Positions 9,252 to 19,923 of a DNA stretch of 64,000 nt are shown here, piece after piece. A program made the position numbers and the translations under genes. How positions within the stretch are numbered: the stretch's first letter is position 1; every line of letters starts with the position of its first letter. Source of the DNA: a bacterium (lineage in GTDB: Bacteria; Cyanobacteriota; Vampirovibrionia; Gastranaerophilales; Gastranaerophilaceae); NCBI GenBank assembly GCA_017405375.1, contig JAFRAO010000027.1, positions 1 through 64,000 on the forward strand. Direction: 5' to 3'. The notes below the pieces were generated by a model. That model was not told the DNA's origin. It made no database searches and saw nothing but the letters and a program-made list of their open reading frames with translations.

Positions 9252-10574
9252 TTACAATCGTTCTATGTCCTTTATAGCCTTATTTATTTTTGAATCAGAC
9301 ATATCTCCACCTGCCGATTTATACTGCTCTATAAAATTTTTGGCTTCTGTTTTTTTCTTTAATTCCACGCACAATGTTAATAAATTGAACAAAACCGATT
9401 TATTACTTTTATTATAATTAAATGCTTTTTCAAAAGATAAATATGAATTATTCACATCGTCCATTCGCGCATAACAAAGCCCTATCATGTTATAAATCGC
9501 AGAATTTGAAGATTCATCCGCAGATTTTTGTATAGCGTAATTATAATATTTTATAGCCGTATTATATTTTTCCGAATTATAATAACATTCCGCCATGGAT
9601 AAATAAATATTAGGATTTGACGGTTCTATCGTCAACGCCTTTTTATATGCATCTAACGCTGCTTCTTTCATATTTACATCATAATAAACTTTACCCAAAT
9701 TTATCCATGATACGGCTTTATTCGGTGCTGATTTTACGTATGCCTTTGCTTCATCTAATTTTCTTTGAGCAAAACTTGCCGTTTCACGTTTTATAAGCTC
9801 CTTATCGTTTGAATACATCATCTTTATTGTCGTTATATCCCTTTGAGATAAATGTCCTGTGTTTTTTGAAGTAAACGCAAACATCACATCAGATTCATCT
9901 TGACTATGACCGACAATGCCAAGAGCATGACCCAATTCATGCATTATGACTGCATACATCTCATCTTCCGTAACTTTTAATTTTGAATTAGGTTTGACAG
10001 ACAACAATTTTATACTTGAAGAACTTAAATGTTTATCACTACCTTCAAAAATATTGTTCGTCAAACCAGCCATATATATTTCACTTTGAGAGCTTAAAGA
10101 TTCCAAACTGTCAACTATATCTATTGTTATATCTGCAAAATTTCTTTTTGAAGGAACAAATTCAAAATATCCGTTAAAAGCATTATTGTATGTTCTTAAT
10201 GCTGAACGTATCACATTATTATAAATGCTCGGAGCAACATTGACTTTTATCTTTTTCTTATTCCATTTTACTAACACACCATTTGTATCAACAGCATAAA
10301 CCAGATAATTACTGCCGCTTAACCCTGAATTATTACTTTTTTCGCCGCCATCATTATCTGAATTAGCTGTATATTCTTTTTTCGGAATATCAGTAACTTC
10401 TAAATCATTATTAACTTCCTCGCTTAAATTATCATTTTCAACATCAACAGAGTCAATATACGAAGGTAAAGGTTCCTCAACTTTATAATTTTTATAATTT
10501 GCAACCGATATTATCGCTAACAAAAATATGCAAATTACAATTTGTTTACAACGTTTTTTTTGTTTATCGTCCAT
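9252..10574 (-). CDS. Membrane-anchored matrixin-like (M10) metalloprotease with TPR domain
   Basis: 440 residues from the ATG at 10574, chosen for the GGAG 11 nt upstream (an in-frame ATG also lies 36 nt earlier). A single hydrophobic anchor (VICIFLLAIISVA, about 13-26) is followed by an acidic linker. The protease domain carries HELGHALGIVGH (about 212-223), the zinc-binding HExxHxxGxxH signature, with a Met-turn (SDVMF). From about 265 to the end come TPR repeats (KAVSWINLGKVYYDVNMKEAALDAYKKAL and following). The product is likely periplasmic or surface exposed. The substrate is unknown; the TPRs could recruit it. Confidence 0.85.
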   Translation of the reverse strand: MDDKQKKRCKQIVICIFLLAIISVANYKNYKVEEPLPSYIDSVDVENDNLSEEVNNDLEVTDIPKKEYTANSDNDGGEKSNNSGLSGSNYLVYAVDTNGVLVKWNKKKIKVNVAPSIYNNVIRSALRTYNNAFNGYFEFVPSKRNFADITIDIVDSLESLSSQSEIYMAGLTNNIFEGSDKHLSSSSIKLLSVKPNSKLKVTEDEMYAVIMHELGHALGIVGHSQDESDVMFAFTSKNTGHLSQRDITTIKMMYSNDKELIKRETASFAQRKLDEAKAYVKSAPNKAVSWINLGKVYYDVNMKEAALDAYKKALTIEPSNPNIYLSMAECYYNSEKYNTAIKYYNYAIQKSADESSNSAIYNMIGLCYARMDDVNNSYLSFEKAFNYNKSNKSVLFNLLTLCVELKKKTEAKNFIEQYKSAGGDMSDSKINKAIKDIERL

Positions 10575-10646
10575 TCTTATTCTGACTCCGAAAACTCTCA
10601 AAAAAGACATAGACTCACGCCTATGTCTTTTAACCTCGATACAATC

Positions 10647-11747
10647 TTATGTTTCAACATATTCTCTTAATCTTTTACTTCTGTTTGGATGGCGTAATTT
10701 ACGCAATGCCTTTGCTTCAATTTGACGAATACGTTCACGAGTTACACCAAATAATTGGCCAACTTCTTCCAACGTTCTTTGACGTCCGTCATCCATACCA
10801 AAACGAAGTCTTAACACATCTCTTTCTCTTGGTGATAATGTACATAAAACTTCTGCCAAGTCTTCTCTTAATAAATCTGAAGCAACTGTCTTGATTGGAG
10901 CATCTGCTTCTTTATCTTCAATAAAATCACCCAAACGAGAATCTTCCTCTTTACCGATTGGAGTTTCCAAAGATAAAGGTTCTTGAGCTATTTTAATAAT
11001 TTCTCTCAGTTTTGAAATTGAAACATTCATTTCAACTGCTAACTCATCTTCTGTCGGTTTTCTTGAATATTCCTGAGCTAATCTTCTTGTAACTTTTTTA
11101 AGTTTATTAATTGTTTCAACCATATGAACAGGAATACGGATTGTTCTTGCTTGATCAGCTATTGCACGAGTAATCGCTTGTCTTATCCACCAAGTTGCGT
11201 ATGTAGAAAATTTAAATCCGCGCTCATGGTCGAACTTTTCTGCAGCTCTAATCAAGCCTAAATTACCTTCTTGAATTAAATCCAAGAACAACATTCCACG
11301 TCCTACATATTTTTTTGCAATACTTACGACTAATCTTAAATTTGCTTGAACTAATTTTCTTTTAGCTATTGCCCCCGGAGTACCACCTTGAATTATAGCC
11401 CTTGCCAATTCAATCTCTTCTGCAGTTGACAATAGTTTTATTCGTCCGATTTCTCTTAAATAAAGTCTTACAGGATCATCAATAGCAACTCCTTTGGGAA
11501 TTTCTATTTCATCACTCAATCTGTCTTCTGAGGAATCCAATATATATACATCATTATAATCGGTTTGTCCGTCAATTTTATTTGCAGATACTATATCTTC
11601 AATATTATCAGTATTTATTTCCACATTCATAAAATTAACACTTGCCGAATCTACGTTCAAATCTTTTTCAGCATTATCAATGTCCAACATATCCATTGAT
11701 TCATCATTTACACTAATTACTGAACTTGATTGTCTTTTTCTTGTCAT
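10647..11747 (-). CDS. rpoD: Primary sigma factor of RNA polymerase
   Basis: 366 residues. An acidic N-terminal extension is followed by sigma region 1.2 ([17 protein letters not shown]), region 2 ([23 protein letters not shown]...[20 protein letters not shown]), region 3 and region 4 ([18 protein letters not shown]...[21 protein letters not shown]). The full set of regions and the RpoD-specific residues mark the housekeeping factor. Its ATG overlaps the dnaG stop (TAATG), matching the classic macromolecular-synthesis order dnaG-rpoD. The length, without a long region 1.1, is like cyanobacterial SigA-type factors. Confidence 0.96.
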   Translation of the reverse strand: MTRKRQSSSVISVNDESMDMLDIDNAEKDLNVDSASVNFMNVEINTDNIEDIVSANKIDGQTDYNDVYILDSSEDRLSDEIEIPKGVAIDDPVRLYLREIGRIKLLSTAEEIELARAIIQGGTPGAIAKRKLVQANLRLVVSIAKKYVGRGMLFLDLIQEGNLGLIRAAEKFDHERGFKFSTYATWWIRQAITRAIADQARTIRIPVHMVETINKLKKVTRRLAQEYSRKPTEDELAVEMNVSISKLREIIKIAQEPLSLETPIGKEEDSRLGDFIEDKEADAPIKTVASDLLREDLAEVLCTLSPRERDVLRLRFGMDDGRQRTLEEVGQLFGVTRERIRQIEAKALRKLRHPNRSKRLREYVET

Positions 11748-13618
11748 TAATCATCTTCTCCAACATTTAACTTTTTAATTTTATCTCTAAGCTGCATCTG
11801 AAGTTGTAAGGCTTCAGCTTCATCACTATTCACTTCTTCATACTTTTGCTTAAATTGTTTATGCTCTGCATCTAACCTGCACGATTCAATTTTTGCTATA
11901 TTTTCCTTTATTATTACATTGATTTCTTTTTCGTTCAATTCCCTAAAAGTGTCAGATATACAAATTAAATCTGTAATCATTTCATGAGCTTTTTCATTAT
12001 CTGCTAATTCCGCATACAATAAATTAATTAACTCACTAACATTATTTACGGTATCTGTTAATTTGTCAATTGTATTTTTTACAATTATTAATGTTTCATT
12101 TGTAAATTTTACACCTTCTATTCTATCACTAATATATTTTAGTGAACATGGACTATTACTTATAAAATAAACGCTGATTAAATTTTTTTGCGCAATTTCA
12201 TCAATAGATGAAGAAATTGTTACATTTGAATTCTTATTTTGGATTACAAAGTTTGGTCCAATCGCAGTATTTATGCTGTTTTTAAGGGCATCTTCATCTA
12301 CAGCTATTTGTGTAGCAATTAACTTAACATATTCACTTTGGATAATCGGATTTTGAATTTCATTTAATATTTCAACAACTTTTTTTACCAATTCGGCTTT
12401 TTCTTGCGGATTAACGTAATTTGATTTTGTTTTTAATAATTGATTTAATTCAAAATCTAATAATAACGGAGCATTTTTAATATATGCTTTATAAGCATCT
12501 GCACCTGCACTTCGTATAAATTCATCAGGGTCCTTACCCTCAGGTGGCGAAATAACTCTTATTTCACAAGCATACATATCATCATTCAGAGCATGCGATT
12601 CATCAAACTGTTTAATATTACCTAAACCTTGAAACGCATTTTTTATTATTTCGCCTCCGCGCTTTGTAGCATTCTGTCCGGCTAAATCAGTATCAAACGA
12701 CAAAAATATTCTTCTGTTTTTCGTATATTTTGAAAATATTTTAATATGCTCTTGAGTCAGGGAAGTTCCGCAAGATGCAACTGCATTTCTAATTCCGTTT
12801 GCCTGCGCTGATATTACATCAAAATACCCTTCCATAATAATAACAGCATCTTCCTGCTTTATAGATTCTTTAGCTGTATATAATCCGTATAAAATACGGC
12901 TTTTGTTATAAATTGGAGAATCAGAAGAATTCAAATATTTTGGATTTTGACCTTCCTCTATTGCACGCGCACCAAATGCAACATAATCGCCTGACTCATT
13001 TTGAATAGGAATTATAATTCTGTTTCTGAATCTGTCAACATATCTTCCTTGAGATGATTTTAAAATTAATCCCGCTTTTTCTAATATCGAATCATCAAAT
13101 TCCATTTTTAATTTTTTATACAATAAATTCGACTCTTTTAATGCTAAACCTAATGAAAAATTTGATATAACAGCAGGAGTAATACCTCTGTTATTTAAGT
13201 ATTTTACTGCAACATTATCTGAAGGGGCACTTAACAAAATGTCTTGATAAAATAATACCGCCTTTCTGCAAGCATCTAGCATTAATTCTTTTTCTTTTCT
13301 GTTTTTAGTATTTTCATTTGAAAATTTTGGTATTTCAATATGATACTTTTCAGCCAAATATTTTATTGTTTCAATATAATCCCAATTATGAATTTTCATC
13401 AAAAAGGTTATACCATCACCACCAACTCCGCAGCCAAAGCACTTAAAAATCCCTCTTTCTTGATTTACACTAAATGATGGCGTTTTTTCTCCATGAAACG
13501 GGCATAATCCCCAATAATTTGCTCCCTTTTTCTTCAATACAACTTCTTCAGATACAATATCTACAATATCCATCTGATTTTTAATTTGTAAAATTACGTC
13601 ATCTAATGTAGGTACCAT
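11747..13618 (-). CDS. dnaG: DNA primase
   Basis: 623 residues. The CHC2 zinc finger uses Cys39, His42, Cys60 and Cys63 ([13 protein letters not shown]...FKCFGCG). The catalytic core has the NRIIIPI and GARA segments and the TOPRIM motif [14 protein letters not shown] with [13 protein letters not shown]. The C-terminal DnaB-binding part is weakly conserved. It makes RNA primers at the replication fork. The start has no Shine-Dalgarno; TACAAT (13625-13630 minus) is exactly 6 nt before the ATG, suggesting a leaderless dnaG-rpoD message. Confidence 0.96.
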   Translation of the reverse strand: MVPTLDDVILQIKNQMDIVDIVSEEVVLKKKGANYWGLCPFHGEKTPSFSVNQERGIFKCFGCGVGGDGITFLMKIHNWDYIETIKYLAEKYHIEIPKFSNENTKNRKEKELMLDACRKAVLFYQDILLSAPSDNVAVKYLNNRGITPAVISNFSLGLALKESNLLYKKLKMEFDDSILEKAGLILKSSQGRYVDRFRNRIIIPIQNESGDYVAFGARAIEEGQNPKYLNSSDSPIYNKSRILYGLYTAKESIKQEDAVIIMEGYFDVISAQANGIRNAVASCGTSLTQEHIKIFSKYTKNRRIFLSFDTDLAGQNATKRGGEIIKNAFQGLGNIKQFDESHALNDDMYACEIRVISPPEGKDPDEFIRSAGADAYKAYIKNAPLLLDFELNQLLKTKSNYVNPQEKAELVKKVVEILNEIQNPIIQSEYVKLIATQIAVDEDALKNSINTAIGPNFVIQNKNSNVTISSSIDEIAQKNLISVYFISNSPCSLKYISDRIEGVKFTNETLIIVKNTIDKLTDTVNNVSELINLLYAELADNEKAHEMITDLICISDTFRELNEKEINVIIKENIAKIESCRLDAEHKQFKQKYEEVNSDEAEALQLQMQLRDKIKKLNVGEDD

Positions 13619-13624
13619 ATTAAT

Positions 13625-13660
13625 ATTGTAGCATTAATAAAAAAAATAATGTGATATAAT
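13625..13660. promoter_or_regulatory. Divergent leaderless promoters of dnaG and tatD
   Basis: TACAAT (13625-13630, minus) stands 6 nt before the dnaG ATG, and TATAAT (13655-13660, plus) stands 6 nt before the tatD ATG. With a usual start 6-8 nt after the -10 box, both messages would begin at or within their start codons. No clear -35 or Shine-Dalgarno is present. Confidence 0.6.
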
Positions 13661-13666
13661 CATTTT

Positions 13667-14437
13667 ATGAACAACTATTTTATAGATACACATTCCCACA
13701 TAGATATGATTGACGATATGGATATTAATACAATCATATCAGAAGCTGACAAAGAAAATGTCAAAAAAATTATTATCCCGACAATTAACGAAGATAATTT
13801 TGAACATGTACTCGAAATTTGTAACAAATATAACAATGTATATTGTTTAATTGGAATTTTCCCAAACGAAGTAAAAACTTGGACAGATAAAACAGCAGAT
13901 AATATTCGCAATATTGTAAAAAACAATAATAAAGTTGTCGGAATCGGCGAAATAGGACTTGATTACTATTGGGATACAAGTTATATTGAATTACAAAAAG
14001 AAATATTTATAAAACAAATAGAACTTGCTAATGAACTAAATTTACCAATAGCAGTTCACGATAGAGAAGCACATAAAGATACTTTTGATATTCTAAACGA
14101 ATACAATAAAAATTCAGATGTACTTTTACATTGTTTTTCAGGCAGTGTTGAATTTTCAAGAGAATGCATAAAAAAAGGTTACTACTTGGCACTTGGCGGG
14201 GTTGTAACATTCAAAAATGCAAAGAAAATGAAAGATGTTGCTATTGACATGCCATTGGATAAATTAATGCTTGAAACAGATGCTCCTTACTTAACACCTG
14301 TTCCATACAGAGGAAAAACTAATTATCCAAAATATATCCCGCTTATAGCTAAAGAAATTGCTAATTTGAAAAATGTTGACGTAAACTTAATTATGACAGA
14401 ATCAACAAAAAATGCAGAAAAGGTGTTTAAGATTTGA
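13667..14437 (+). CDS. tatD: TatD-family metal-dependent DNase
   Basis: 256 residues, a full TIM-barrel hydrolase. Metal-ligand motifs are present in order: FIDTHSHIDM, GEIGLDYYWD, PIAVHDREAH, LLHCFSGS and LETDAPYLTP. The family has 3'-5' exonuclease or D-aminoacyl-tRNA deacylase-like activities. The start is supported by TATAAT 6 nt upstream. The stop overlaps the TTG start of tlyA, so the two are co-translated. Confidence 0.93.
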   Translation: MNNYFIDTHSHIDMIDDMDINTIISEADKENVKKIIIPTINEDNFEHVLEICNKYNNVYCLIGIFPNEVKTWTDKTADNIRNIVKNNNKVVGIGEIGLDYYWDTSYIELQKEIFIKQIELANELNLPIAVHDREAHKDTFDILNEYNKNSDVLLHCFSGSVEFSRECIKKGYYLALGGVVTFKNAKKMKDVAIDMPLDKLMLETDAPYLTPVPYRGKTNYPKYIPLIAKEIANLKNVDVNLIMTESTKNAEKVFKI

Positions 14438-15264
14438 AAAAAGAAAGATTAGACAAATATCTAACGGATTTAGGTTATTTTGAAAATAAAAGTAAAGCAT
14501 CTGCAGCTATACTTGCAGGAGATGTGCTAATTAATGATGAAAGAATAACCAAAGCAGGATACCAAATTAATACACAAAAAGAATATAATATCAGAATAAA
14601 ATCAATGCCTTATGTTTCCAGAGGCGGTTTCAAGTTAGAAAAAGCATTAAAAACGTTTGATGTAAAAGTTCAAAATAGAATTTGTCTTGATGCCGGAGCT
14701 TCTACCGGCGGTTTTACTGATTGTTTACTTCAAAACGGGGCAAAATTTGTATATGCGGTAGATGTCGGTTACGGACAGTTAGATTGGAAAATTAGAAATG
14801 ATAATCGTGTAAAACCTATTGAAAAAACAAATCTAAAAATTTGCTCAATTCAAGATATTTACGCAGAAAACGAACCAATAGCAGATTTACTGGTTTGTGA
14901 TGTTTCTTTTATCTCCTTAGAAAAAGTTTTACCTAATTTTAAAAAATTATTACAAGAAAAACAAGAATTAATTTGTTTAATAAAGCCTCAATTTGAAGCG
15001 GGTAAAGAGCTTGTAGAAAAAGGCGGAGTTATTAAAAACAAAAATACGCACTACCAAGTAATTGAAAACGTTATAAGATGTGCAAAAGAATTAAATTACA
15101 ACGTTCTAAATCTCACACATTCAGCGATAAAAGGTCCTTGCGGAAATATTGAATACCTTATACATTTGACATCAGAGAATAAAGAAGAACCTGTCTTTTC
15201 AATAAAAGACATTGTGGATGATGCTTTTATTCAACTAAATCCAAAACCTCTTCCCCAAACATAA
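14434..15264 (+). CDS. tlyA: TlyA-type rRNA 2'-O-methyltransferase
   Basis: 276 residues starting at TTG 14434 with AGGTG upstream, overlapping tatD by 4 nt. The N-terminal S4 RNA-binding domain (RLDKYLTDLGYFENKSKASAAILAGDVLIN) precedes an FtsJ-like SAM methyltransferase domain with the SAM loop LDAGASTGGFTDCLL, VDVGYGQLDW and CDVSFISLEKVLP. TlyA methylates 16S and/or 23S rRNA ribose. The 3' end overlaps the convergent TolC-like gene by 38 nt. Confidence 0.93.
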   Translation: MKKERLDKYLTDLGYFENKSKASAAILAGDVLINDERITKAGYQINTQKEYNIRIKSMPYVSRGGFKLEKALKTFDVKVQNRICLDAGASTGGFTDCLLQNGAKFVYAVDVGYGQLDWKIRNDNRVKPIEKTNLKICSIQDIYAENEPIADLLVCDVSFISLEKVLPNFKKLLQEKQELICLIKPQFEAGKELVEKGGVIKNKNTHYQVIENVIRCAKELNYNVLNLTHSAIKGPCGNIEYLIHLTSENKEEPVFSIKDIVDDAFIQLNPKPLPQT

Positions 15265-16678
15265 GATTTTTACCAATAGCTTTTTCCAAATTTGCTTTTG
15301 CTGAATTATACTGATATAAAGAGTTATAATAAGATAATTGAGCATTCAGATACGAAATTTGAGCATCTTTCAATTCTGTAGGATTACCTTCTCCAACTTT
15401 ATACCTGCCAAAAGAAATATCATAGTTTTGTTTTGCCTGTTTCATACCCAAAAATGCAACAGGTAATTGATTCTTTTTTTCAATAAGATTGTAATATGCT
15501 GTTTGAATTTCCAAAATAATATCTTGTTCTGATTTTAAAGAAGTTGCCATTTGTTTTGAATACAATGCTCTTGCTTCTTTAATTTCATTATTAATTTTCA
15601 TAATATTAACAGTCGGAAAATTCAAATAACCACCAAACATATAACCGTAATTTGATGTAATATGTCTGCCGCCTACTGCAAAGTTTCCTTGAAATGTTAA
15701 TTTTGGAAAATAAGATTTTTTGCTTAGTTTCAAAGTCTGATTTGCAGTTTCAACATTTAATTTTGCAATTTTCCAATCAGGACGCGATTCCCTTGCTATA
15801 TCTACTGCTTGCTCAAGTGTTATATCACAAGGAGCATATTTCAATCTTTCTAAAACATTATACTTTGTAGAATATAACATACCCATTGCATTATTCAAAT
15901 CTGCCATTGCCAAACTTACATTTTTTTGAGCCTGAATTAATTGTAATTTCGCATTACTCAAATTAACTTCTGCAATAGTAACATCCACCTTCGGATTCAT
16001 CCCGATTTCGTAAAAGGCTTTTGCCTGATTATAAAACAATTCAAATTTCTCTACATTATCTTTTTTAACTTTTAAATCATCATTTGCATATAACAATGCA
16101 TAATATTTATTTTTTGTTTCCATTATAACTTCATTTACAACGCCCGCTAAAACTTCTTGTGCAGTTTTGTATCCCAAACGTTTTATTGTGGCTTGATTTT
16201 GAGTTACACCAAAATCATAAATCATTTGAGTTAAAGATATTTGTCCCAAAATATAGTAGTTATAAATTGAATCCGCTCTGCCTATTGCATCCGCAAATAA
16301 CAAATTTCTATTACGAGAACCGTTTGTTGTCCATTCTAATTGAGGGAAATAATTTGCCCATACTTGTTTAATTCTTGCATCTGAAGCAGATATTTCCTCA
16401 ATAGCCTCTCTAATACGAGGATTATTTCCCAACGCAAATCTTATGCATTCTTCCAAAGTAATATCAACATTCTTCTCAACAGAACCTTTTATTAATTCTT
16501 TTGAATCATTATCTATATCATCAATAGCTGGCAATATTTGTTTTGAATCAGGATAATCAACTTTATCTATAACATTTCCTAATTCAGAGCCGGCTAAAGA
16601 ACTGTTTTCTGCAATAGCATAGTTACCTGATGTTATAAAAAGAATTAATATAAATATTGCTAAAAGTTTATTTTTCAT
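15227..16678 (-). CDS. TolC-family outer-membrane efflux protein
   Basis: 483 residues. A signal peptide (KNKLLAIFILILFITSGNYAIA) is followed by paired long-helix repeats typical of TolC/OprM: ITLEECIRFALGNNPRIREA, then KKDNVEKFELFYNQAKAFYEIGMNPKVDVTIAEVNLSNA, and a second half ending with ISFGRYKVGEGNPTELKDAQISYLNAQLSYYNSLYQYNSAKANLEKAIG. It should form the trimeric exit duct of the RND pump encoded just upstream (5 nt gap). Confidence 0.93.
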   Translation of the reverse strand: MKNKLLAIFILILFITSGNYAIAENSSLAGSELGNVIDKVDYPDSKQILPAIDDIDNDSKELIKGSVEKNVDITLEECIRFALGNNPRIREAIEEISASDARIKQVWANYFPQLEWTTNGSRNRNLLFADAIGRADSIYNYYILGQISLTQMIYDFGVTQNQATIKRLGYKTAQEVLAGVVNEVIMETKNKYYALLYANDDLKVKKDNVEKFELFYNQAKAFYEIGMNPKVDVTIAEVNLSNAKLQLIQAQKNVSLAMADLNNAMGMLYSTKYNVLERLKYAPCDITLEQAVDIARESRPDWKIAKLNVETANQTLKLSKKSYFPKLTFQGNFAVGGRHITSNYGYMFGGYLNFPTVNIMKINNEIKEARALYSKQMATSLKSEQDIILEIQTAYYNLIEKKNQLPVAFLGMKQAKQNYDISFGRYKVGEGNPTELKDAQISYLNAQLSYYNSLYQYNSAKANLEKAIGKNLMFGEEVLDLVE

Positions 16679-16683
16679 TATTC

Positions 16684-19600
16684 TTACCTATTTTGAATAC
16701 TTAACAACAACGAATGTAAAAACTGTTTTAACTTGTCTAAAATCTTTATAGATTTAACAACATGTTTGTTTTTATTTGCAAATATATTACTTGTATGTTT
16801 CTTCATTCTTTGGATACAAACAAAGAATCCCGGAACAAGCAACGTACCAAAGAATGCAACTGCTGTCATACCAGCAAATACTGTCATACCGACAGAATGT
16901 CTGCTGACCGCACCTGCACCCGATGCAAATACTAAAGGTAATACACCTAAAATAAATGCTATATTTGTCATCATTACTGCTCTAAATCTTAAAAATGCAG
17001 CTTGTTCCGCAGCAGCAACTTCATCACCGCCATTTGTTTCATAGGCTTCTTTTGCAAACTCAACAATCAAAATTGCTTGTTTTGTACTTAAACCAATCAA
17101 CATAATCAAACCGATTTGACAATATAAATCTAATGAATATCCTGCAACATACTGACCAAACAGCGCACCCATCATAGATACAGGCGCAATCAACATAACA
17201 GCAATCGGCAACGTCCAACTTTCATAAAGAGCTACCAAAAATAAATATACAAAAGTCAATGATAATGCCAAAATAACACCAATTTGACCTGTTGATTCCT
17301 GTTCTTGTAAAGAACTGCCTGACCAAGCAAAAACCATATCACGCGGCAAAACTTTATTCGAAACCTCTGCCATTTTTTTCATCGCTTGACCTGATGAAAC
17401 ACTACCTGCACCTTGACCGTTTATAGTTACTGCATTATACATATTGAATCTTGTCAAACTATAAGGGCCAACAACAGGCTCAAACTTAACCATTGATGAC
17501 AACGGCACCATTTTACCTACATTATTTTTTACAAATAATCTTTTTAAATCATTCTCTTTTGTTCTGTAATCCGCATCAGCCTGCACCATTACACGATAAA
17601 CACGACCAAACTTATTAAAGTCATTTACATAAGTTTGACCATATATTGCAGCCATAGTTGTATAAATTTCATTTATAGAAACATTTTGAGCCATCGCTTG
17701 TTGTTCATCTACTCTTACCAATATTTGAGGTAATGTCGCAGTATATGAAGTAAATACCGAAGTCAAATTTTTATCCGCATTAGCAGCCATAATTAATTTA
17801 ACAGCTTCATCATACAACTGCTGAGGAGTTCTATCGCCTTTATCCAATAATTGGTATTCAAATCCGCCGAAATTACCCATACCCGGAATTGGAGTAGGAG
17901 AAAACGCAACAACTTTTGCCGCAGGATAATTGGCAAATTCTTTTCTGATTTTTCCAATAATTGCATTCATTTGTAAGTCGGCTTTCTTACGTTTTCCCCA
18001 AGGTTCTAATTGAGCAATGATAAAAGCAGTGTTTTCACCTGCAAAACCAATAATATTAATTGTTTGACGGACACCCGGAATAACTTTTATTCTATCCTCA
18101 ATTTGCACAGCTATTTGCTTTGTTCTTACCGTAGAAGAACCGTCAGGTAATTGAACTTGCACCATTACAGCACCTTTATCTTCAGTCGGAATAAATCCTG
18201 TCGGAATAATTCTACCCAAAAAAGCCGTCATTAAAATTATAATTACCAACGTTAATAAAGTTCTTTTTGGCGATTCTATGAAATATTTTGCACTGTTTAA
18301 ATATTTATCACGTATTTTATTAAAATATACATTAAATTTTGCTACTATCGGAAGGACTTTTTCATCATCATGTTCTTTCAAAATTGTTGAACACAATGCC
18401 GGTGTTAGTGACAATGCTACAAGAGTTGAAATACCCATTGAACAAGCAATACAAACTGCAAATTGCTGATACATTTTACCGTTTACACCGGGCATAAAGC
18501 ATACAGGAACAAATACAGCCATTAAAACTAATGAAGTTGCGATAACAGCACTGGTAACTTCATACATCGTTATTATAGTTGCCTCTCTCGGAGTTTTTCC
18601 TTCTTGTAAGTGTCTTTGAGCATTTTCCAATACAACAATTGCATCATCAACAACAAGACCAACTGCCAGAACTAAACCAAACAGCATTAAAAGATTTATT
18701 GAAAATCCAACCATTGCAATAAAAACAAATACGCCTATTAATGAAACAGGAATTGCACATAGAGGAATAAATGCAGCACGCTTTGAACCTAAGAAAAAGA
18801 ATGTTACTAAAGCAACCAATATAATTGCCAAACCTATTGCATGTTCAACTTCCGAAATAGAATCGCGCACAAATTCCGTTTCATCATGTTCAATTTTGTA
18901 CTCTAAACCTTTTGGAAATTTTTTGCTTAATTCTTTCATACGTTTAGCACATTTTTTTGCTAAATCAATAGAATTAGCTTCAGGTAACTGCCCTATTACA
19001 ATAACGGAAGATCTTTTTCCGCCGATATAAGAATCACTTGCATAAGATTCTGCACCCAATTCAATGCGCGCAATATCTTTAAGTTTTACGTTTGATGTAT
19101 TAGAATTAGAATAAACAACAATGTCTTCAAACTCTTTTACTGACTGTAATCTGCCCTTAGTTCTCAACGTGAATTTAATATCTTGAGAATTGTTTAAAGG
19201 TTCTGCACCAATATCACCAACTGCAGCCTGCGAGTTTTGAGCTTTTATTGCCGCAATCACCTCGGATGCTGATAATTTATAATTAGCCATTTTAACAGGG
19301 TCTAACCATACACGCATAGAATATTGCGCAGCACCATAAACATCAACACTTGCAACACCTTGGATACGAGCAAGTTCATCTTTTATATATAAAGATGAAT
19401 AATTAGTAATGTATAAAGTATCAAAAGCATTTGTCGGAGAATTAACCGCAATCATTAATACACCCGGACCGCCGGTTTTTTTATTTACAGTTAAACCATA
19501 ATTTCTAACCTCATTCGGTAAACGTGGAGTTACCAGTTGAAGTCTGTTATTTACGTTAATTACAGCCATATCCGGATCTGTACCTACTTTAAAATACACG

Positions 19601-19893
19601 CTTAATTGATATGAACCGTTTCTTGAAGTTGATGTCATATAAATCATATCTTCAACACCATTTAGCTGAGCTTCAATAGGAGCAGCAATAGTATCTCTGA
19701 CAACATCGGCACTTGCACCTGTATATGTTGCGTTTACAACGACTTGTGGCGGTGTAATGGAAGGATAATCTTCCAACGGCAACCCCATCATCATAATTAA
19801 ACCTGCAAGTACAAAAATCAACGATATAACTATCGCAAACTTCGGTCGTTTTATAAATAAATTTATCTTTTTCCCACTATTATTTTCTGACAT
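16684..19893 (-). CDS. RND-family (HAE1) multidrug efflux transporter
   Basis: 1069 residues, full length. Twelve membrane helices and two large periplasmic loops are visible. TM4 carries the proton-relay pair Asp-Asp in VGLVVDDAIVVLENAQRH, and TM10 the Lys in IGLSTKQAILIVEFAKEA, equivalent to AcrB Asp407/408 and Lys940. The N-terminal FIKRPKFAIVISLIFVLAGLIMMMGLPLEDYPSITPPQVVV is characteristic of HAE1 pumps. It exchanges protons for drugs or lipophilic metabolites across the envelope with its adaptor (upstream) and TolC-like partner (downstream). Confidence 0.97.
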   Translation of the reverse strand: MSENNSGKKINLFIKRPKFAIVISLIFVLAGLIMMMGLPLEDYPSITPPQVVVNATYTGASADVVRDTIAAPIEAQLNGVEDMIYMTSTSRNGSYQLSVYFKVGTDPDMAVINVNNRLQLVTPRLPNEVRNYGLTVNKKTGGPGVLMIAVNSPTNAFDTLYITNYSSLYIKDELARIQGVASVDVYGAAQYSMRVWLDPVKMANYKLSASEVIAAIKAQNSQAAVGDIGAEPLNNSQDIKFTLRTKGRLQSVKEFEDIVVYSNSNTSNVKLKDIARIELGAESYASDSYIGGKRSSVIVIGQLPEANSIDLAKKCAKRMKELSKKFPKGLEYKIEHDETEFVRDSISEVEHAIGLAIILVALVTFFFLGSKRAAFIPLCAIPVSLIGVFVFIAMVGFSINLLMLFGLVLAVGLVVDDAIVVLENAQRHLQEGKTPREATIITMYEVTSAVIATSLVLMAVFVPVCFMPGVNGKMYQQFAVCIACSMGISTLVALSLTPALCSTILKEHDDEKVLPIVAKFNVYFNKIRDKYLNSAKYFIESPKRTLLTLVIIILMTAFLGRIIPTGFIPTEDKGAVMVQVQLPDGSSTVRTKQIAVQIEDRIKVIPGVRQTINIIGFAGENTAFIIAQLEPWGKRKKADLQMNAIIGKIRKEFANYPAAKVVAFSPTPIPGMGNFGGFEYQLLDKGDRTPQQLYDEAVKLIMAANADKNLTSVFTSYTATLPQILVRVDEQQAMAQNVSINEIYTTMAAIYGQTYVNDFNKFGRVYRVMVQADADYRTKENDLKRLFVKNNVGKMVPLSSMVKFEPVVGPYSLTRFNMYNAVTINGQGAGSVSSGQAMKKMAEVSNKVLPRDMVFAWSGSSLQEQESTGQIGVILALSLTFVYLFLVALYESWTLPIAVMLIAPVSMMGALFGQYVAGYSLDLYCQIGLIMLIGLSTKQAILIVEFAKEAYETNGGDEVAAAEQAAFLRFRAVMMTNIAFILGVLPLVFASGAGAVSRHSVGMTVFAGMTAVAFFGTLLVPGFFVCIQRMKKHTSNIFANKNKHVVKSIKILDKLKQFLHSLLLSIQNR

Positions 19894-19923
19894 TTCTTAT
19901 ATACCTAATTTCTAATATATTAA

